64,000 nucleotides of DNA, taken from assembly GCA_023101725.1 (NCBI GenBank), contig JALJCO010001037.1, positions 545,772 to 609,771 of the forward strand. The letters run 5' to 3'. The DNA comes from Atherinomorus stipes. Its lineage: Eukaryota; Chordata; Actinopteri; Atheriniformes; Atherinidae. This document shows positions 11,401-24,754 of this stretch, piece by piece (the stretch's first letter is position 1; each line of letters begins with the position of its first letter). The notes beneath the pieces were generated by a model. It searched no databases. It saw nothing but the letters and a program-made list of their open reading frames with translations, and had not been told where the DNA came from. The position numbers and the translations under genes are program-made.

Positions 11401-13226
11401 TTCAGATTTCACATTTTTTTGCCAAATTAACACGGTAACATGCAAATTTGACCATTTTTCCACATATCTTAATAAAATGGTGATTAATGGACCTTTTTGC
11501 TTCTTATGATGTGTGGTGATGCTGCAGCTCTGATTCTGCGTGTGTGTTTGAGGAAACAGGGAAAGTCTCCCTGAGCTGCCCGTGGCAGCAGCATCCAGCA
11601 CATTTCCTTTTTTTTTCTCTACTAGAAGAGACGGACAGTAGATGGAGGGGAAGAGTTCGCCTTAGTCATCGTGCCTTTTTGTGTTTCTATTAAAAGACCC
11701 TCATCCCTCCATCGTCATCAGCTACGTCTCTGTCCCCGTCCTCGTCCCAGAGAGGAGGGGGATTTCTGTCTCGGCTCTTGTTTTGGTTGCACTGCAGTCT
11801 GTCTCTGTTAGTAATCATCAGCGTCATATTCTCCGAGGGTGGAAGACGTGCGGTAAACAAACCTCCAGGTTAGACTAAATTATCCAGAAAAATCAAGTCT
11901 GAAATATGTTGAACTGAAATGTCTGTCAACATGTTTTCAGACTGTTATGATTTATACACAGTGTGGAATTATTTCAGACATAAAACAAATGTCAAAAAAA
12001 TCTTCATTGTAAAAGTCCCCAGCAGCTTTCAGAGCCAAACCTGCATCAGTTCAGACTTCTTCTCTGTGGTTTTACTGGGTTTTTATTGTCTTTGGAAGAA
12101 TCTGAACTGAATATTTATTATAGGAGCAATTTACATTTTAGATTAAATCCTACTAAAGTCATTTAATAACTAATAATTAGCGACACCTCTCTTTAAGGTT
12201 GGGGACCGTTATAATTTCAGATGAATATTAAATAGCCTACTTTGGTATGAGTATTGGAAATGGAAAGAAGTCACTGGAGAAAAAGGCAACTGTTTCCATT
12301 AAGCGGATCGTCTCACCAACGTGAACTGGTGCCCAGTAACACGGTGCCTCGGATGATGTGAAGAACCTGCAGCTACGAGAGGCCCGATGTCTCATTCTGT
12401 AGCCGAACAATAACTTTTGAATGCAGCACTAAAACGCTGTGAAATTGGCAGTCAGGATGCAGATCCTGCACAGAGAGCCGGCTCTCCAGTGCAGAAGAGG
12501 GCAGCCGAACATAAATATGCCGCGCAGCAGAGAAAGCTCGCAATGATGATGAGCGATTGTATGTGACAGACCTGAATCTGATGTAACACGAAGAACCAGT
12601 CGAACACGCCCAGCAGTAGATCTGTGGCAGGTTCAGTCCGTGTTACACCTGAATGATTCTGGAAGAAAATCTAAACGGGATTTTCTGACTAATATTGTGA
12701 TTTAACATTTTAAATTCCAGCTCCCGTTACACAGACGTATATTTCTTATATTAGATGGAGGATTACCACATGAGATACCATCTAAATATGATCTGTAACA
12801 AGGATGTAAAGTTGAGACATGAACGGTTTCAGATACAACCTGTGGTGGAAGTTTCCTTGAGAACAAGTTTTGACTTTGCACTGGTGGAAAAAACTAAACG
12901 GTTTGATGTTATTTATCTGGTTTATGCCAGAGCTCCTTATTTCTCTCTGCATGATTTCTGGGCTACATCCTGATGCAGAGGATTCATATGGGATGATACG
13001 TCACCTTAGCCCTGAAAATCTGATGAAAATGTGTGTTAATAACTCTCTCAGGAAGACAAAGATGCTCAGATCTTCATGTCCAGCACAGAGATGCAGCTGA
13101 AGCTGACTCTACCATCATTGTAAGAATTTCTAAGACGTATTGCTGCTTAAAATAGATCCAATATTCTCTGTAGGTTTAATTAATGTCAACACATTATCTC
13201 AGATCTGAATTGTAGAACATTTAAAG

Positions 13227-13821
13227 TAGGGGTGCACCGATTGCAGTTTTCTGGCCGATCACCGATTGCCGATCTTTAAGAAATCTGACCCACCGATACC
13301 GATTTTTGCCGATACCAATTTTTCTTAAAAATTGACAGCAAACATCTTCAATGTACCAATTTTGTTCTATTAATAAACAATACAGTACCTGTAGTACAAT
13401 GCAAACTAGTTTTAACTGCACAAGCTACTGTTCTTAAATATAAATGAAAAGTTGCAAGCATTGCTGTCCAAACTACAAAAGTATAATTTCCATTCCTTCA
13501 GTCTCATTTTTCGCATTATTAAACACAAAACTAGCTCAACTGGTTGCATTTCAAACTGGCTTTGAGCCTCTTACTAAAAATAAACTTCACAACAGTATTT
13601 TGCTTATTTTGCAATGCATATAATATGGTATAAGTAATAAATAAAATAATCTACAAGACAAACTAACAAAACGTAAACCACCAAAAGTGACTTTAGCCGA
13701 AGTAAATATGATCGGTAGATAAGATCGGTTTTACATTTATTGATCGGCCGATCCCCGATCCCCCAAAATTAAGGAAATCGGAGCCGATCGATCGGCTGGC
13801 CGATCAATCGGTGCACCCCTA
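13227..13821. mobile_element. hAT-like MITE with perfect 8-bp TSD (595 bp)
   Basis: The TSD atttaaag is identical at 13219-13226 and 13822-13829. Terminal inverted repeats are taggggtgcaccgatt and its complement aatcggtgcacccct. Inner ends carry many GATCGG/CCGATC motifs. No coding capacity; it was presumably mobilised by a hAT transposase supplied elsewhere. Confidence 0.85.
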
Positions 13822-16628
13822 ATTTAAAGTGATGCCACTCTGTAAAACCGTCTTCATTCACTTCATTAGGACATTTGATGAAGTGAAAAAAGGCTTTTTA
13901 TGCGTTTTTTTTTCTTTCTTTTTTTCAGTTTTTGAGTCATTTATGAGACATTAATCTGAGATGAGGATTAAAACTGTGACTTCACAGCTGGATGCAGCTG
14001 CTACATGATGTTTAAATAAGTGTTGCAAAAGAAAAACGAGGGGAATCATGACTGAAGCCCGTGGATCTGTAAACGCTGCAGGTTTGAAACCAGGATGAGG
14101 AGCCGTGCAACATGTAAACGAATCTCTGTCCTTTACAATTTATTAATTGCCATATTTTGATGCAATTTCGTTTGAAAAATCATCCAGTTCTAGCGTATAA
14201 GCGTACACAATCTTTTTGACCTAAAAGCCCATCTTTATCTGAAGATAACAGACTTTTAGCCCACTGAACCCCCATCTTTCAGTTAATCTGTAAATGGTCA
14301 AACTTTGAATAGAGGACAACCTGCTGTTTTATTTTTTAATATAAAATGATCATTCTAGCATATTAAAACCAAAATTATCCTAAGTTGTGGACAGTTTTGC
14401 ACAAATGAGAGCATATTAATGAGTATCTTATTTCATTTCCAGTAATAACAAATGTTTCTCTCATCCTTAGTGGTCTGTTCTGGTGGAAGTTTAACCACCA
14501 GAATAAATCTTTAGCTTATTTTGCATGTAAACCTTTGGAGGAATTTCCATTAAACTGTTGAGGCCAGTTTGGATAGAGACGAAACTCAAAGCTGTTGCAG
14601 TGTCAGACATGTTCTGCTGAAAGTCCCCTCTGCTATTCCTCTGAATGTCTCCTCTTCCCTCTCAAACAGAGTAATTAGCCAGTTTCTGCCTCCTCTCTGC
14701 AGGATGTCAGCCCCCCATCAGAGGTTGTAATTACCGCCGCCACGCTGCTGGAAACACGGACACACACGCAGGCTGTGACATCGTCACCGATGACGTCTGT
14801 GTCGCTCTCTGGATCTGAGCCAGTTAGTCGCATGTTTGGGGTTTTTAAGAAGGATTTGTCAAGTCGGCTGCACAGACGTCTTTTTCCGTGTTCGACAAAT
14901 CCTCTGCAGGTTTAATGTCACTCAGATCTGTTTGACTGCCTGAGTCAGGCTCCAGTTTTCTCCCATATTCTTATTTATTTTACTGAATCATCTCCCAGTC
15001 AGATAAATCCTCAACCTGTTCCGTCTCATCCTCTGTCAGTCACGGTTTTACACCGTCTCAGACGGCACATTGAGGCTGCAGGAACTTCCACTCTGAAATA
15101 AAGTTTGCTTTAGAAGAGTTCTGCATTTCCCTTGGTTCCGTATACTCAGTGGTATCTAGGAGTGGGTAAAAATATCGATTAATCAATGCATCGCAGACAT
15201 CTCTGCACAGTTCAATATCAATTCAGCAAAGCCTCTGAACTGATTCACCTCCTGACCTCTGGGGGACGCTGTGTGTGTTACTTAAAGGAAACAATTCTTC
15301 ATTTTCAGATGTTTTATTGCTCAAAAATGTGAGGTGACATACCACATGTCCTGGGACGGTTCCCCAGATTATTTAACCACCCCCAGCCCAGCGAACCCAG
15401 ACACCGGCACGTTTCCAAAGCTGCCATTGGACTCCGTTCTAATATTCAGTTTGTAAAGTTGATCAATTTATTTTGAAAATATGTCACATTAATCAATTTT
15501 ATAAATAAATTTTGACTTAAAAAAATCTAAAGAGATTAATAAATCTTTAAAATCTAAATGTATTTTATAGATTTTAAATATTATACAAAAACAATTGATT
15601 TAGATCAAATTTATGTTAAAAAAATTTAATTTAAACGTGTAACTGAGTCAAAATATTATTAAAACTTTTTTTCTAAATAAGATTTTTTTTATAAAAAAGA
15701 TGGTGAAAGGTAAAATGCAGATATTCTGCTTGAACTTCTTTGGACTTAAGTAAATGGGGGAATGTGGGATTTTCATTATTTCTGATGTTCTATTACTGGT
15801 CCGACCACCAGATTGTTCTGGTTCTGGCTCCTGAAGTAACCAGACTTCCCTGGTTTTGGGGGTCTGAAAATGAAACTTCAGGGTGTAATGTTGAAAAAGT
15901 CTCAGGACTCTTGTCTCGAGAGATTAAACACCGACAGACGTGGTTTTACTTCATCAGTGTGATGGAAACTGTGTTAATCTGCAAAGATGTGCACACACCT
16001 GCAATCCAGCTCTCTAAACTACAACTCCCATCATGCCTCTGTCCTTGGCTCTCTGCCCTCTAAGTTTTTTTTTTTGCTTTTTAACAACTCGAAGTATTTC
16101 TTTGTGACTCTTTACTCTTGCAGAAGTTGAACTCATGTATTCAGTGTTGATCATTTATCTGTGATTTATTTACTGCAGTATTTTCCAAAATCCTCTTCTG
16201 CCTGGAGAAAAGTGGCCAGCTCCTCCTGTCTGTTCTCCCCAGAGGGTCCAGTCTTTTATATCAGTGCTGCTGGATGCAGATGTGCTTTATGCAGCCTGGA
16301 AATCTGCTGATAGCACCTTAGCTGGCTTGATTTATCACTCCAGGAGGCCAGTCAGCAAGTTTTTTAGGTGTTTCTTTGCACTGCGAGAGGTGAAGTAAAT
16401 GCCGCTGAAATATTTTCATGTGCAACCCATCGCAACCATACACTCTGTTTTCTTTAATGCATCTTTTTTTCTCTAAAATTTTCACATTTAACTGCAGTCG
16501 TGCTGTTTTTAATTAGATTTGGGGTCAAATTTAGTTGTTGGAAAGTTGTTCAGGTTTTGTGGTTTTAGAAAACCGTGTTTTAATTTGTGTGTTTACCGTA
16601 GTGTAAATGCTTTTCTCTGTCTCTGCAG

Positions 16629-16700
16629 GTGATATCACACAGAAGGGCTATGAGAAGAAGCGATCCAAGCTGATTGGAGCCTACTTCCCTCAAACACCAG
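16629..16700 (+). CDS. dip2c: dip2c exon 2 (internal coding exon)
   Basis: 72 nt in phase 1-1. After one base from the previous exon it encodes G-DITQKGYEKKRSKLIGAYFPQTP and ends with the first base of a Gly codon. The residues KKRSKLIGAY fit DIP2C better than the other two vertebrate paralogues as I recall them. In the family this segment belongs to the N-terminal DMAP1-binding region; DIP2 proteins are large cytoplasmic or nuclear proteins with two adenylate-forming-like domains, linked to lipid metabolism and neuronal development. The acceptor (ctctgcag) and donor (CAG|GTAAAA) are good. The window gives only this N-terminal portion. Confidence 0.93.
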
Positions 16701-17538
16701 GTAAAACTGTCATTCAGCAGTTTGTGTTATTGCTGGAAAACCATCACTGACATGAAAAATCAGTCTAAAGTCAGACAAAAGCAGAACTGTGGTTAACGGA
16801 AAAAGAATAAGCTGCTAAGAAACACCATAAAAACCTGAGCGAAATTAAATGACCTGTTTAAATCTATAACTTCTACTATTTTAGTTAAAAGCAGTTTAAA
16901 TCATAAAAATTGAGTCAATTAACAGACCATGAAAGTACAACAGGTATGATGTCATCTGTGTTGCAGAGAGTTACAAACACTTAATTCAGAACTTAGTTTA
17001 CAGGGATTATACGTGGAAGTGATGCCTTTTCTTTTTCTTTTAACTGTTTAAAGAAGTATAAACTATTTCATGTAGTTGATATTGCTGCATGTGTCAATTC
17101 TACAAAGAAAAACAACCCTTTTTTTTCAGGGGGGCTTTGTTTTGCACGCCAGATTTCCCTCCTCAGTAAAAGGGTTAGGTGCAGTAATATGATCTGCCCG
17201 GAGACCAAGTTGACTTCATTTTTGATTGGCTACAACCTAATTTACTGTAGAGAAACAAGGGCAACCTGCTGGTTGCTAGCAGTCGGAGTTTGCTGTCTGT
17301 TAGCATCATGGGCACTTCAGACAGTGAACTCTGTTTATCAGACAAGATATTTAGAAAATAAATAAACTAACAGGTAATGACAACATTGTGGTTGCCTCCT
17401 TCAGTGTTGCTACAGAAGTTTTCTTTTAAATCCATTTGTTTGAAAACCCTGAACTGAATTCACTCATATTCAGCTGTCAGACTAGCTTGACCCGCGCAGT
17501 TGTATCAGCCGGGAGTGAGGAGCGGAGGATGGAAGGAG

Positions 17539-19278
17539 TAGAGCCCTGCACAGGAACCCCTAAGCCCGCGGGCCCTGATGGAAGCCCGGCTCGGGCCCTC
17601 CTTTTTTTTAAAAACCAGCTAATTAGAGAGATGTGTGCGGTGTTTGTGTTTAACCAATTTAAATGGCAACACTTGAACGCAGCAGCCGCCTTTCCTTTCT
17701 CCCCCTCCCATCGCTGACATCCTTGCTGCACAGGTAAGATTGATAGTTCTGCTGCTTCTAGTTGTTGTCAAGATAAAGAAGAAAATATTTCTGATAAGCT
17801 TTTGCTACGTTTATCGTAATAATAGACACTGAGATACGGTTTAAGTGCGTTGGCTATTGTATCTTATGGCTACGATATGTAGGTCAAATTTCCGTGTGCT
17901 GTTGGAGTTGCATCGCTGAGTCATTTAAAAAAACAAAATCATAAATTAAACACCAGCCAAAATGCTTCATACACTTAACAAACTAATGTTAATATTGAAA
18001 GGAAACAAAATATAGGCTACCTACTTGTGCCTTAAAAGTTCCCAGATAAGATCAGAGGTGTACCTATAACTGCACCTATACGCACCAATTCTCATTTATT
18101 AAATAATGCAGTCATTAAGTTAAATCAATTCATTAAATTTATTTTGATTAAAATATATATATATATATATATACACTGCCCGGCAAAAAAAAAAAAAAGT
18201 CGCCAACAAAAAAAAGGTCAAACATTTAACATTTGGTTGGAGCCTTTAGCTTTGATTGCGGCAGCATTCGCTGTGTTTCCAGAAGCTTCTGCAATGTCAC
18301 CAGATTTATTTGCATGCTGTTGCATCAATTTTTCACCAAGATCTTGATGATGATTGTAGAGTCTGACCACAGCACATCCCAAAGATTCTCAATGGGGTTC
18401 AGGTCTGGACTCTGTGGGGGCCAATCCATGTGTGAAAATGATGTGTCATGCTCCCTGAACCATCTTTCACAATCTGAGCCCGATAAATTCTGGCATTGTC
18501 ATCTTGGAATATGGCCGTGCCATCAGGAAAGAAACATCCATTGATGGAATAACCTGGTCATTCAGTATATTCAGGTATCAGCTGACCTCATTATCTGAGC
18601 TCATACTGTTGCTGAACCTGGACCTGAGCAACTGCAGCAACCCCAGATCATCACACTGCCCCCACAGGCTCATACAGTAGCACTAGGCATGATGCTGCAT
18701 CACTTCATCTGCCTTTCCGGCCACATTTCTTCCTGGAAGACGATGGTCCACCATCCTTCCAGTTTTTCATAATGCGTTGGACTGTTCTGAACCCAGTTTT
18801 AGTAGTTTCTGCATCTCCTTAGACGTTTTCACCTCTTGATGCCAATGATTTGACCCTTCTCAGACAGACTAACATCTTTACCACGGATGTGTCTTTCCAC
18901 ATGGTTGTTTTGGAAATGAGAAGCAAGTCATTGCACCAGCTGGGGTTAAATAACTTGTTGCCAGCTGAAAGATAATCGCCCATGCAGTAATTATCCAATA
19001 GGAGGCTCGTACCTATTTGCTTAGTTAAATCCAGGTGGCGACTTTTATTTTGGCCAGGCAGTGTATATATATAATGAAAATAGTGCAATATCACGCCAAG
19101 ATCCCCAATGAACTTGTTTAAAGCAGGCTGGTTTAAGGAGAAAAAACAACAAAAAAAGTCGGGCTTTATTCGGGTTTGGGCCTGAGAACTTTTAAAATCT
19201 GTCGGGCCGGGCTGGAGCTCCACCCTTTCGGGCCACGGCCAGACTCGGGCTCAGATATTAGGCCCGTACAGGGCACGA
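17539..19278. mobile_element. hAT-like element with nested Tc1-like insertion
   Basis: A perfect 8-bp TSD, ggaaggag, lies at 17531-17538 and 19279-19286. Left end tagagccctgcac and right end gtacagggcacga are imperfect inverted repeats, and both inner ends carry 'gggcc' and 'cgggct' motifs. Removing the Tc1-like insertion at 18174-19063 leaves about 850 bp, a usual MITE size. No hAT transposase frame is present. Confidence 0.85.
18174..19063 (-). mobile_element. Tc1-like transposon, internally deleted
   Basis: Bounded by TA on both sides, with ends cactgcccggc and (reversed) cactgcctggcc, both followed by 'aaaagtcgcca'. On the minus strand the remnant shows the N-terminal DNA-binding part (near 18819-19050) and the end of the catalytic part (near 18250-18540), joined across a large deletion. 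A poly-A run in the 18184-18198 end adds length noise. Same family as 50015-50343 and 61570-61800. Confidence 0.85.
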
Positions 19279-19827
19279 GGAAGGAGAGGAGAGGAGAGAG
19301 GCTGTTTGCCTGATAGTGTGCTCTAACTGGAGAAAATCAATTACGAAGAATGATAAGCTGCTGTCTGATTCAACTCTTTTTGAAGAAAGAAACAAAGCTG
19401 ACTGACCATGAGCAGCGACTTTGATACTTGCTTCAACAATCACATGGCCTCATCAGTACAACTGTGACGAAAGTGAACTTTTTGGAGACCTTGTCTTTAC
19501 TGTCTGCACTAAAACCTATTCGTTCTGCTTCATTTTATCAGTCGAACTTTAAAGAAATAATGTTCACATCTTGTTTCATGGTCTTATAGAGATTTAGAGA
19601 TACAGCTGAATTTTTCTAAAAAGATTAGAAATGTGGGTGTTTTTTTGTTGTTTTTTTTAGGTGCCTACAAACCTTCCTTTGTGCTATGTGCCATCTTCAT
19701 TTATTCTTCTCCAGGAACACATACTAGTAACACATCTTAACAAATCTTGTAAGCATCGTCTTTTCTCTGACTTCAGCAGAATCTGTATATTGTAATTGTA
19801 TTGAGGCCTAAAAAGTATGCACGGGAC

Positions 19828-20822
19828 TAGGGCTGGGACGATTCGTCGACGTAACCGATTACGTCGACGCAAAAAATACGTCGACGCAAAATATGCGTAC
19901 CGATGCGTCGTCAGACCAAAACAAAGATGGCGGCGCCGTGCGACTTCAGACTAAAACAAAGATGGCGGCGCGATCTCCGCGAGTGGCTCCTCCAAGTTTC
20001 CAAAGTGTAAGGCAGTGAAGGCCCACACTCGTTTATCGAAGCCTAATGAGACATGAGACACTTCCGTGAGATGGACGCCATGTCTTCAGACACGTCAGGC
20101 CTGTTTGAGACGGTCAGCATGAAGCACGAGCTCCATCTGCTGGCCGTGGGTGTGAACTACAACTGATGTCAGGAGCTGTCTCGTCTCTGACTGAATATAA
20201 TTAAAGTCACGTTATTAACCTCATGTTCGTGTTTCATCTGTTGGTCATAGTATTGTGTAATCACTTCTGGGATAAATAAAGAACTTTTAGGTGCCAAGTG
20301 ATTGGCACCCGTATTAAGCATTAACAGAATAAAGATAAAGATGCACTTTTTCTGGAAGCTAGACCCATGTTCATTATAGATGTTCAACTCTGAATGTTTA
20401 CTTACCTTCATTATCTTTTGTTGGAAAATAATATCTGTCTTAGCTTAAATCCTCTAAGTTTACATGATCATATTATTTCAATAATGACTTTTTTATCATT
20501 ATTTTCATGTAAATGAAAGAATTAAAAGCCTGTTTTTCAGTCCGCTGTGTTTTCAACATAAATTTTACATTCTGTTGGTTCATGAAAAAGTCCATGACAG
20601 GCTGCTGCTCCCACTGCCTTTTTATTCATGCTCTTTTTTACATTTTAGATATCTATATCAGCATATATAAATTGCTGTCTGTCAATTTATGAGGAGATAA
20701 TCGATAATCGAATCGAATCGAGTCGAATCGAGCTAAAAAAGTGAATCGTTAGATTAATCGATGCATCGAAAAAATAATCGATAGATTAATCGTTTAAAAA
20801 ATAATCGTTTAACACAGCCCTA
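19828..20822. mobile_element. hAT-like element with perfect 8-bp TSD (995 bp)
   Basis: The TSD cacgggac is identical at 19820-19827 and 20823-20830. Ends are tagggctggg and cagcccta. The left end is full of ACGTCGACG motifs, the right end of ATCGATTAATCG motifs. The interior has a 36-bp tandem step (aaaacaaagatggcggcg twice, near 19918 and 19954) and a GC-rich patch at 19930-20170 that is not explained by the element's ends. No transposase frame. Confidence 0.9.
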
Positions 20823-21844
20823 CACGGGACTCAAAGGAGTAAATACAGCTCTTTTCTTCGAGGTCCTGCAGGTTTTCAATGTGTGTTTACAGCACAGCAG
20901 CTAAAGTGCTTCTAACAGGGATTCTTTGTTTCAGGAAAACCTTTAAAATCATGTACAACAACCAACAATAAAACAATTTTTTATTTGTTGCTCAAACACA
21001 GAGCAATGCTATAAAACCGACCAAACATCAATCAGAGATAATGAAACTCATATGCAGGGGGAGAAAAATATCATTCTTCTGTATAAACATGTATTTCTTG
21101 CCATTTACACATTTGTTTTTGTTTAAGCCGTTTTCTTTGAAAAGCTCAAAAGCTTTAGTTTATTTCTAACCTTTCTAGCAGGCTGGAATTTTAAATGAGA
21201 AATTGCACAGATGTTATTTTAAACCTTGACAATTAACAATTTAACTGCTCCCCTCGCTCTCTTGTTGATCAAATTAAAATGATTTGACTGACCCAGGAGC
21301 GAGGCCACAACATTTTCTTATTAATAATTTCAGAGTTGGAAATTTTCCACAGAAAATATTAGACAAACCTGGTTTGTTCTTAGTTTGAGAGAAACTGCCA
21401 GCAGGTTGTGTTTCGTGTATACAGGTTATGATTTGCATGACTGTTGGTTTAGGAAGGCGCGTCGTCAGTGTTGGCAGAAAAACATGAGAATGGTGACATC
21501 TTAAACAACAGATCATGCAGTGGATATTCTGTCCTGGCTCTAATGGAAACAAGCTAATAGAATGACAAATGATGATTATCCTGTGGCTTATCTAGCAGAT
21601 CTTCACATCTGTTGGTTTTTGATCACTTCTACACTTAAATGCAGCATCCTTTGAGTCACTGTGAACCTCCTCCTGACATGAGCCCCCTGTAGAGCAGGCA
21701 GCATGACATCCTGCAGTCCTGAGGATGTTAGCATTTATGCTCCCTGGTGTCTGCTAACATGTAGCGTAGCAACATGGCGGGAGAAACTCATCTGGAAGAC
21801 TGTACCTAGCATCAGCATCCAAACCAACACAGTTCCCCCAACAA

Positions 21845-22507
21845 GTACTTTACTCATTTCTAGTATTACTTTACTTATTCCTAGGATTAATTTACTTATT
21901 CTTAGGATTACTTTACTTATTTCTAGTACTGCGTTACTCATTTCTAGTACTGCTTTACTTATTTTTAGGATTACTTTACTCATTCCTAGTGCTGCTTTAC
22001 TCATTCCTAGGACTACGTTACTTATTCCTAGTCCTGATTTACTCATTCCTAGTACTGCTTTACTTATTTTTAGGATTACTTTACTCATTCCTAGCACTAC
22101 TTTACTTATTTCTAGGCTTACTTTATACTCATTCCTAGGATTACTTTACTCATTTCTAGGATTATTGTAGTTAGTCCTAGTACTACTTTACTCATTCCTA
22201 GTACTGCTTTACTCATTCCTAGTACTGATTTACTTATTTCTAGGATTACTTTATTCTCATTCCTTGGACTACTTTACTCATTGCTGGTATTACTGTACTT
22301 ATTCCTAGGATTACTTTACTCATTCCTAGGACTACTTTTCCCCGGCCTCATTCCTAGGATTACTTTACTCATTCCAAGGACTACTTTTCTCGTTGCTAGG
22401 ATTACTTTACTCATTTCTAGGATTACTGTACTTATTCCTAGGATTACTGTACTCATTCCTAGCATTACTTCACTCATTCTTAGGATTAATTTACTCATTC
22501 ATAGATG
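21845..22507. repeat. minisatellite of 21-bp units (about 31 copies)
   Basis: The unit is close to ctttactcattcctaggatt plus one base; copies vary mainly in cattcc/tatttc and in ggattac/gtactgc. Because 21 is a multiple of three, the array is open over long stretches on both strands, giving artificial heptapeptide frames. Many units carry CCTAGG. It is a tandem repeat, not a gene, and likely variable in length between individuals. Confidence 0.92.
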
Positions 22508-23865
22508 AACTGGGCTGCTATCCTCTGGTTTTCACTGAGAGTAACGCTGTTTTCTTTTAGGGGGAGATTATATTTACATGTTCACTGTGTTCCGAGTGAA
22601 TTTACTCTGACACAGTGATACAAATCTTGATTCTAACTCTTTTGTAATCTCTCATGTCTCTACTTTCTACAGAGACCAGGATCATACGTACAGCCCTTGT
22701 ATTTATGAATGTAGCTGTATTTACTTTCGGAATACCATTTCAGACAGGAGGTAGTGAAAAGTGGTCCCATCAAGAAGAGTTTAAACCACAAATGTGCCCT
22801 CATCGTCCTTCCTACCACACCAGTTTCCACAGCTTACTGTAAAAGTCTGTAAAGCATTGTTGGTGTGTGCGATGCCCGGGGCAGCTGATTGACACGGATG
22901 AGGCCTGACATGCTTACGGTAAAGCAGCAACACCTTTTTCAAAAGGAACCTGTTGACGTGAGGTCCTTTGATTCTTCGTTCGTCATTCAGCACAGAGGAA
23001 TGAGGTGCAGCTGTCACAGCGGGAAGGTTTGCACGGTAAACAAATGGAAGCTAAAAGATCAGTTTATTTATTCATGATGCTGGAAATGGTGCAAAACTCA
23101 ATAATTGTGTTGTTCTGAAGACTGCAGACTTTGTTCCCATTCCTCTCATCCTGTGAGCCCCTTGCCTCCATGAGGAGAATGATTAACTAGTCAAACAAAT
23201 AGTTTGCATGCTTCTGATGCTTTTCTATTCTCATTTACAGCAGTTAGTGGTGTTTGTTTAGCTGAGGCGCCTTAGGTTTCTAGTTTGATGGGGTCTTTCA
23301 GCCCAGTATGCATCCTTAAGAGCTTTTCTTCTAAGTTTTGTATTTAAAAAGTCCCCAATAAAGAAGTATTTATATAAACATACCACGGTGGATGTTATTG
23401 AGTGTTAGTGCGTGGTATAAAAGTGCATTCAGACTGTGGAGGATGGGATACTGGAGACCAGCAGACACTGAGCTGTAATTGGACTGCATTTGGGGAAAGA
23501 CATGGAGAGAGTGGGGGGAGTTTCAGGAAGCGCATTATGGGGAAGGAATTAGGGGTGTGGGATGGAGAAAAATGTTCGGCATTCACGTCCAAGCCCAGTT
23601 GGGGGTCGTTCCCGTTCCGCTTTGTGGGGCCAGATGACACACATTTCTCCCTTCCTGGATGTGCAGTCATGTTTTCACCACTTCAGAGAACATCACACTG
23701 ACGGGCATTACTTTCCCAGAGGATGACCTGAATAGCTCGCCCATCACGTTCATCTGAACCCACTTTGTGTCTCTTGAAGGAATTTGAGTCCTTGCAACAG
23801 GTAATAAAATAACACCAAAGGAGCAGAAATACTCCTGAGCCTCATTACTTTTCAGTCTTATAATG

Positions 23866-23902
23866 TACACACACACACACGCACACACACACACACACAC
23901 AC
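23866..23902. repeat. (CA)n microsatellite
   Basis: About 18 CA units with one interrupting G at 23881. Confidence 0.9.
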
Positions 23903-24754
23903 GTCAACATGCATGCACACAATACCTCCCTTTTTCTCTTTTTCAGACCCTCTCCCACACACTTAACTCAATACTCCCTTTATCCGTCTCAGACGCTCAT
24001 ACATGCAAGCATAAATGCCCGCTTCCTTGTCTGTGATGTATTTCAGCGTTAAAGCTCGGTAATCTGCGCTGCCGGGTCGGTGCAGTCAGACTGATTCAGT
24101 TTGATTTAAGCGTCTACGACCAAAGTAACAGATTCACCCCCCTGAAGCAGATTTCTTTAAAAAACAAGCTAGATGTGCTTCCACAGGACAGTGATATCTG
24201 GAGATGCTGCACACTCTCTTTGGATATCAGCCAAGAAAAATGAGTAATTTGAAAAAAGATTTAGTTGCTGATGTTCATGTTCAGTCATAGACTGAAAGAA
24301 TGTTTGTAGTAGGAGGAAACATTAAAATGATTCTGGTTTGGTGGTCCTCCTCTTCAAAATTATTTTTTTTTTGTCTCAAAGGAAACATTTCTCTCACCAC
24401 CAACATATTATACCATCATTAAAAAAAAAAAGGAAAGAAACCTCACCTGAAGCAAATCATTCCACCACAATTGATTTTGCAAGTATACCTGGGAGGGCTG
24501 CATTTACACAGAGTAGTCTCCTAGCATGTATGAGTTTGTACAAAGTCAGTTGAGTGGCCCACATATTCCAGAAAATAATGCATTACAGATATTCCAGAGA
24601 TAAAGTAATTCCAAGAGTTTGTTCCATTTCCCATTTTGGTCAAACAGTGATTCAGACAGATGTTTGGCGCTGTTTGCCTGAGACTTATAAAACTTATAGG
24701 TACATTTTAAAATATACATTTTGGCCAAAGTTATATTTGCTGACAACTGTGAGG

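Larger units (their letters stand above)
4233..16628 (+). other. dip2c: intron upstream of dip2c exon 2
   Basis: It ends in a strong pyrimidine tract and acceptor (tttctctgtctctgcag). No coding exon was recognised inside. It contains the hAT-like elements at 5020-5870 and 13227-13821, the Tc1-like element at 7930-8700, a decayed Tc1-like piece at 11131-11400, a CCAAT/CRE-bearing patch at 7735-7920, a pyrimidine-rich tract around 8975-9125, and a hAT-like end at 15160-15230 without a visible partner. The remainder is AT-rich unique sequence with no supportable feature. Confidence 0.7.

Noticed and set aside
9600..16500. Search for the usual dip2c first exon (MADR-type start) between the left edge and exon 2
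   Set aside because: No ATG-led block resembling the conserved LAELELELSE segment was found, so the usual first exon is taken to lie upstream of the window.
21703..22508. Leu/Ile-rich repeat protein, or CRISPR-like array
   Set aside because: Units of 21 bp abut each other without spacers, and openness on both strands follows from the period. It is a minisatellite.
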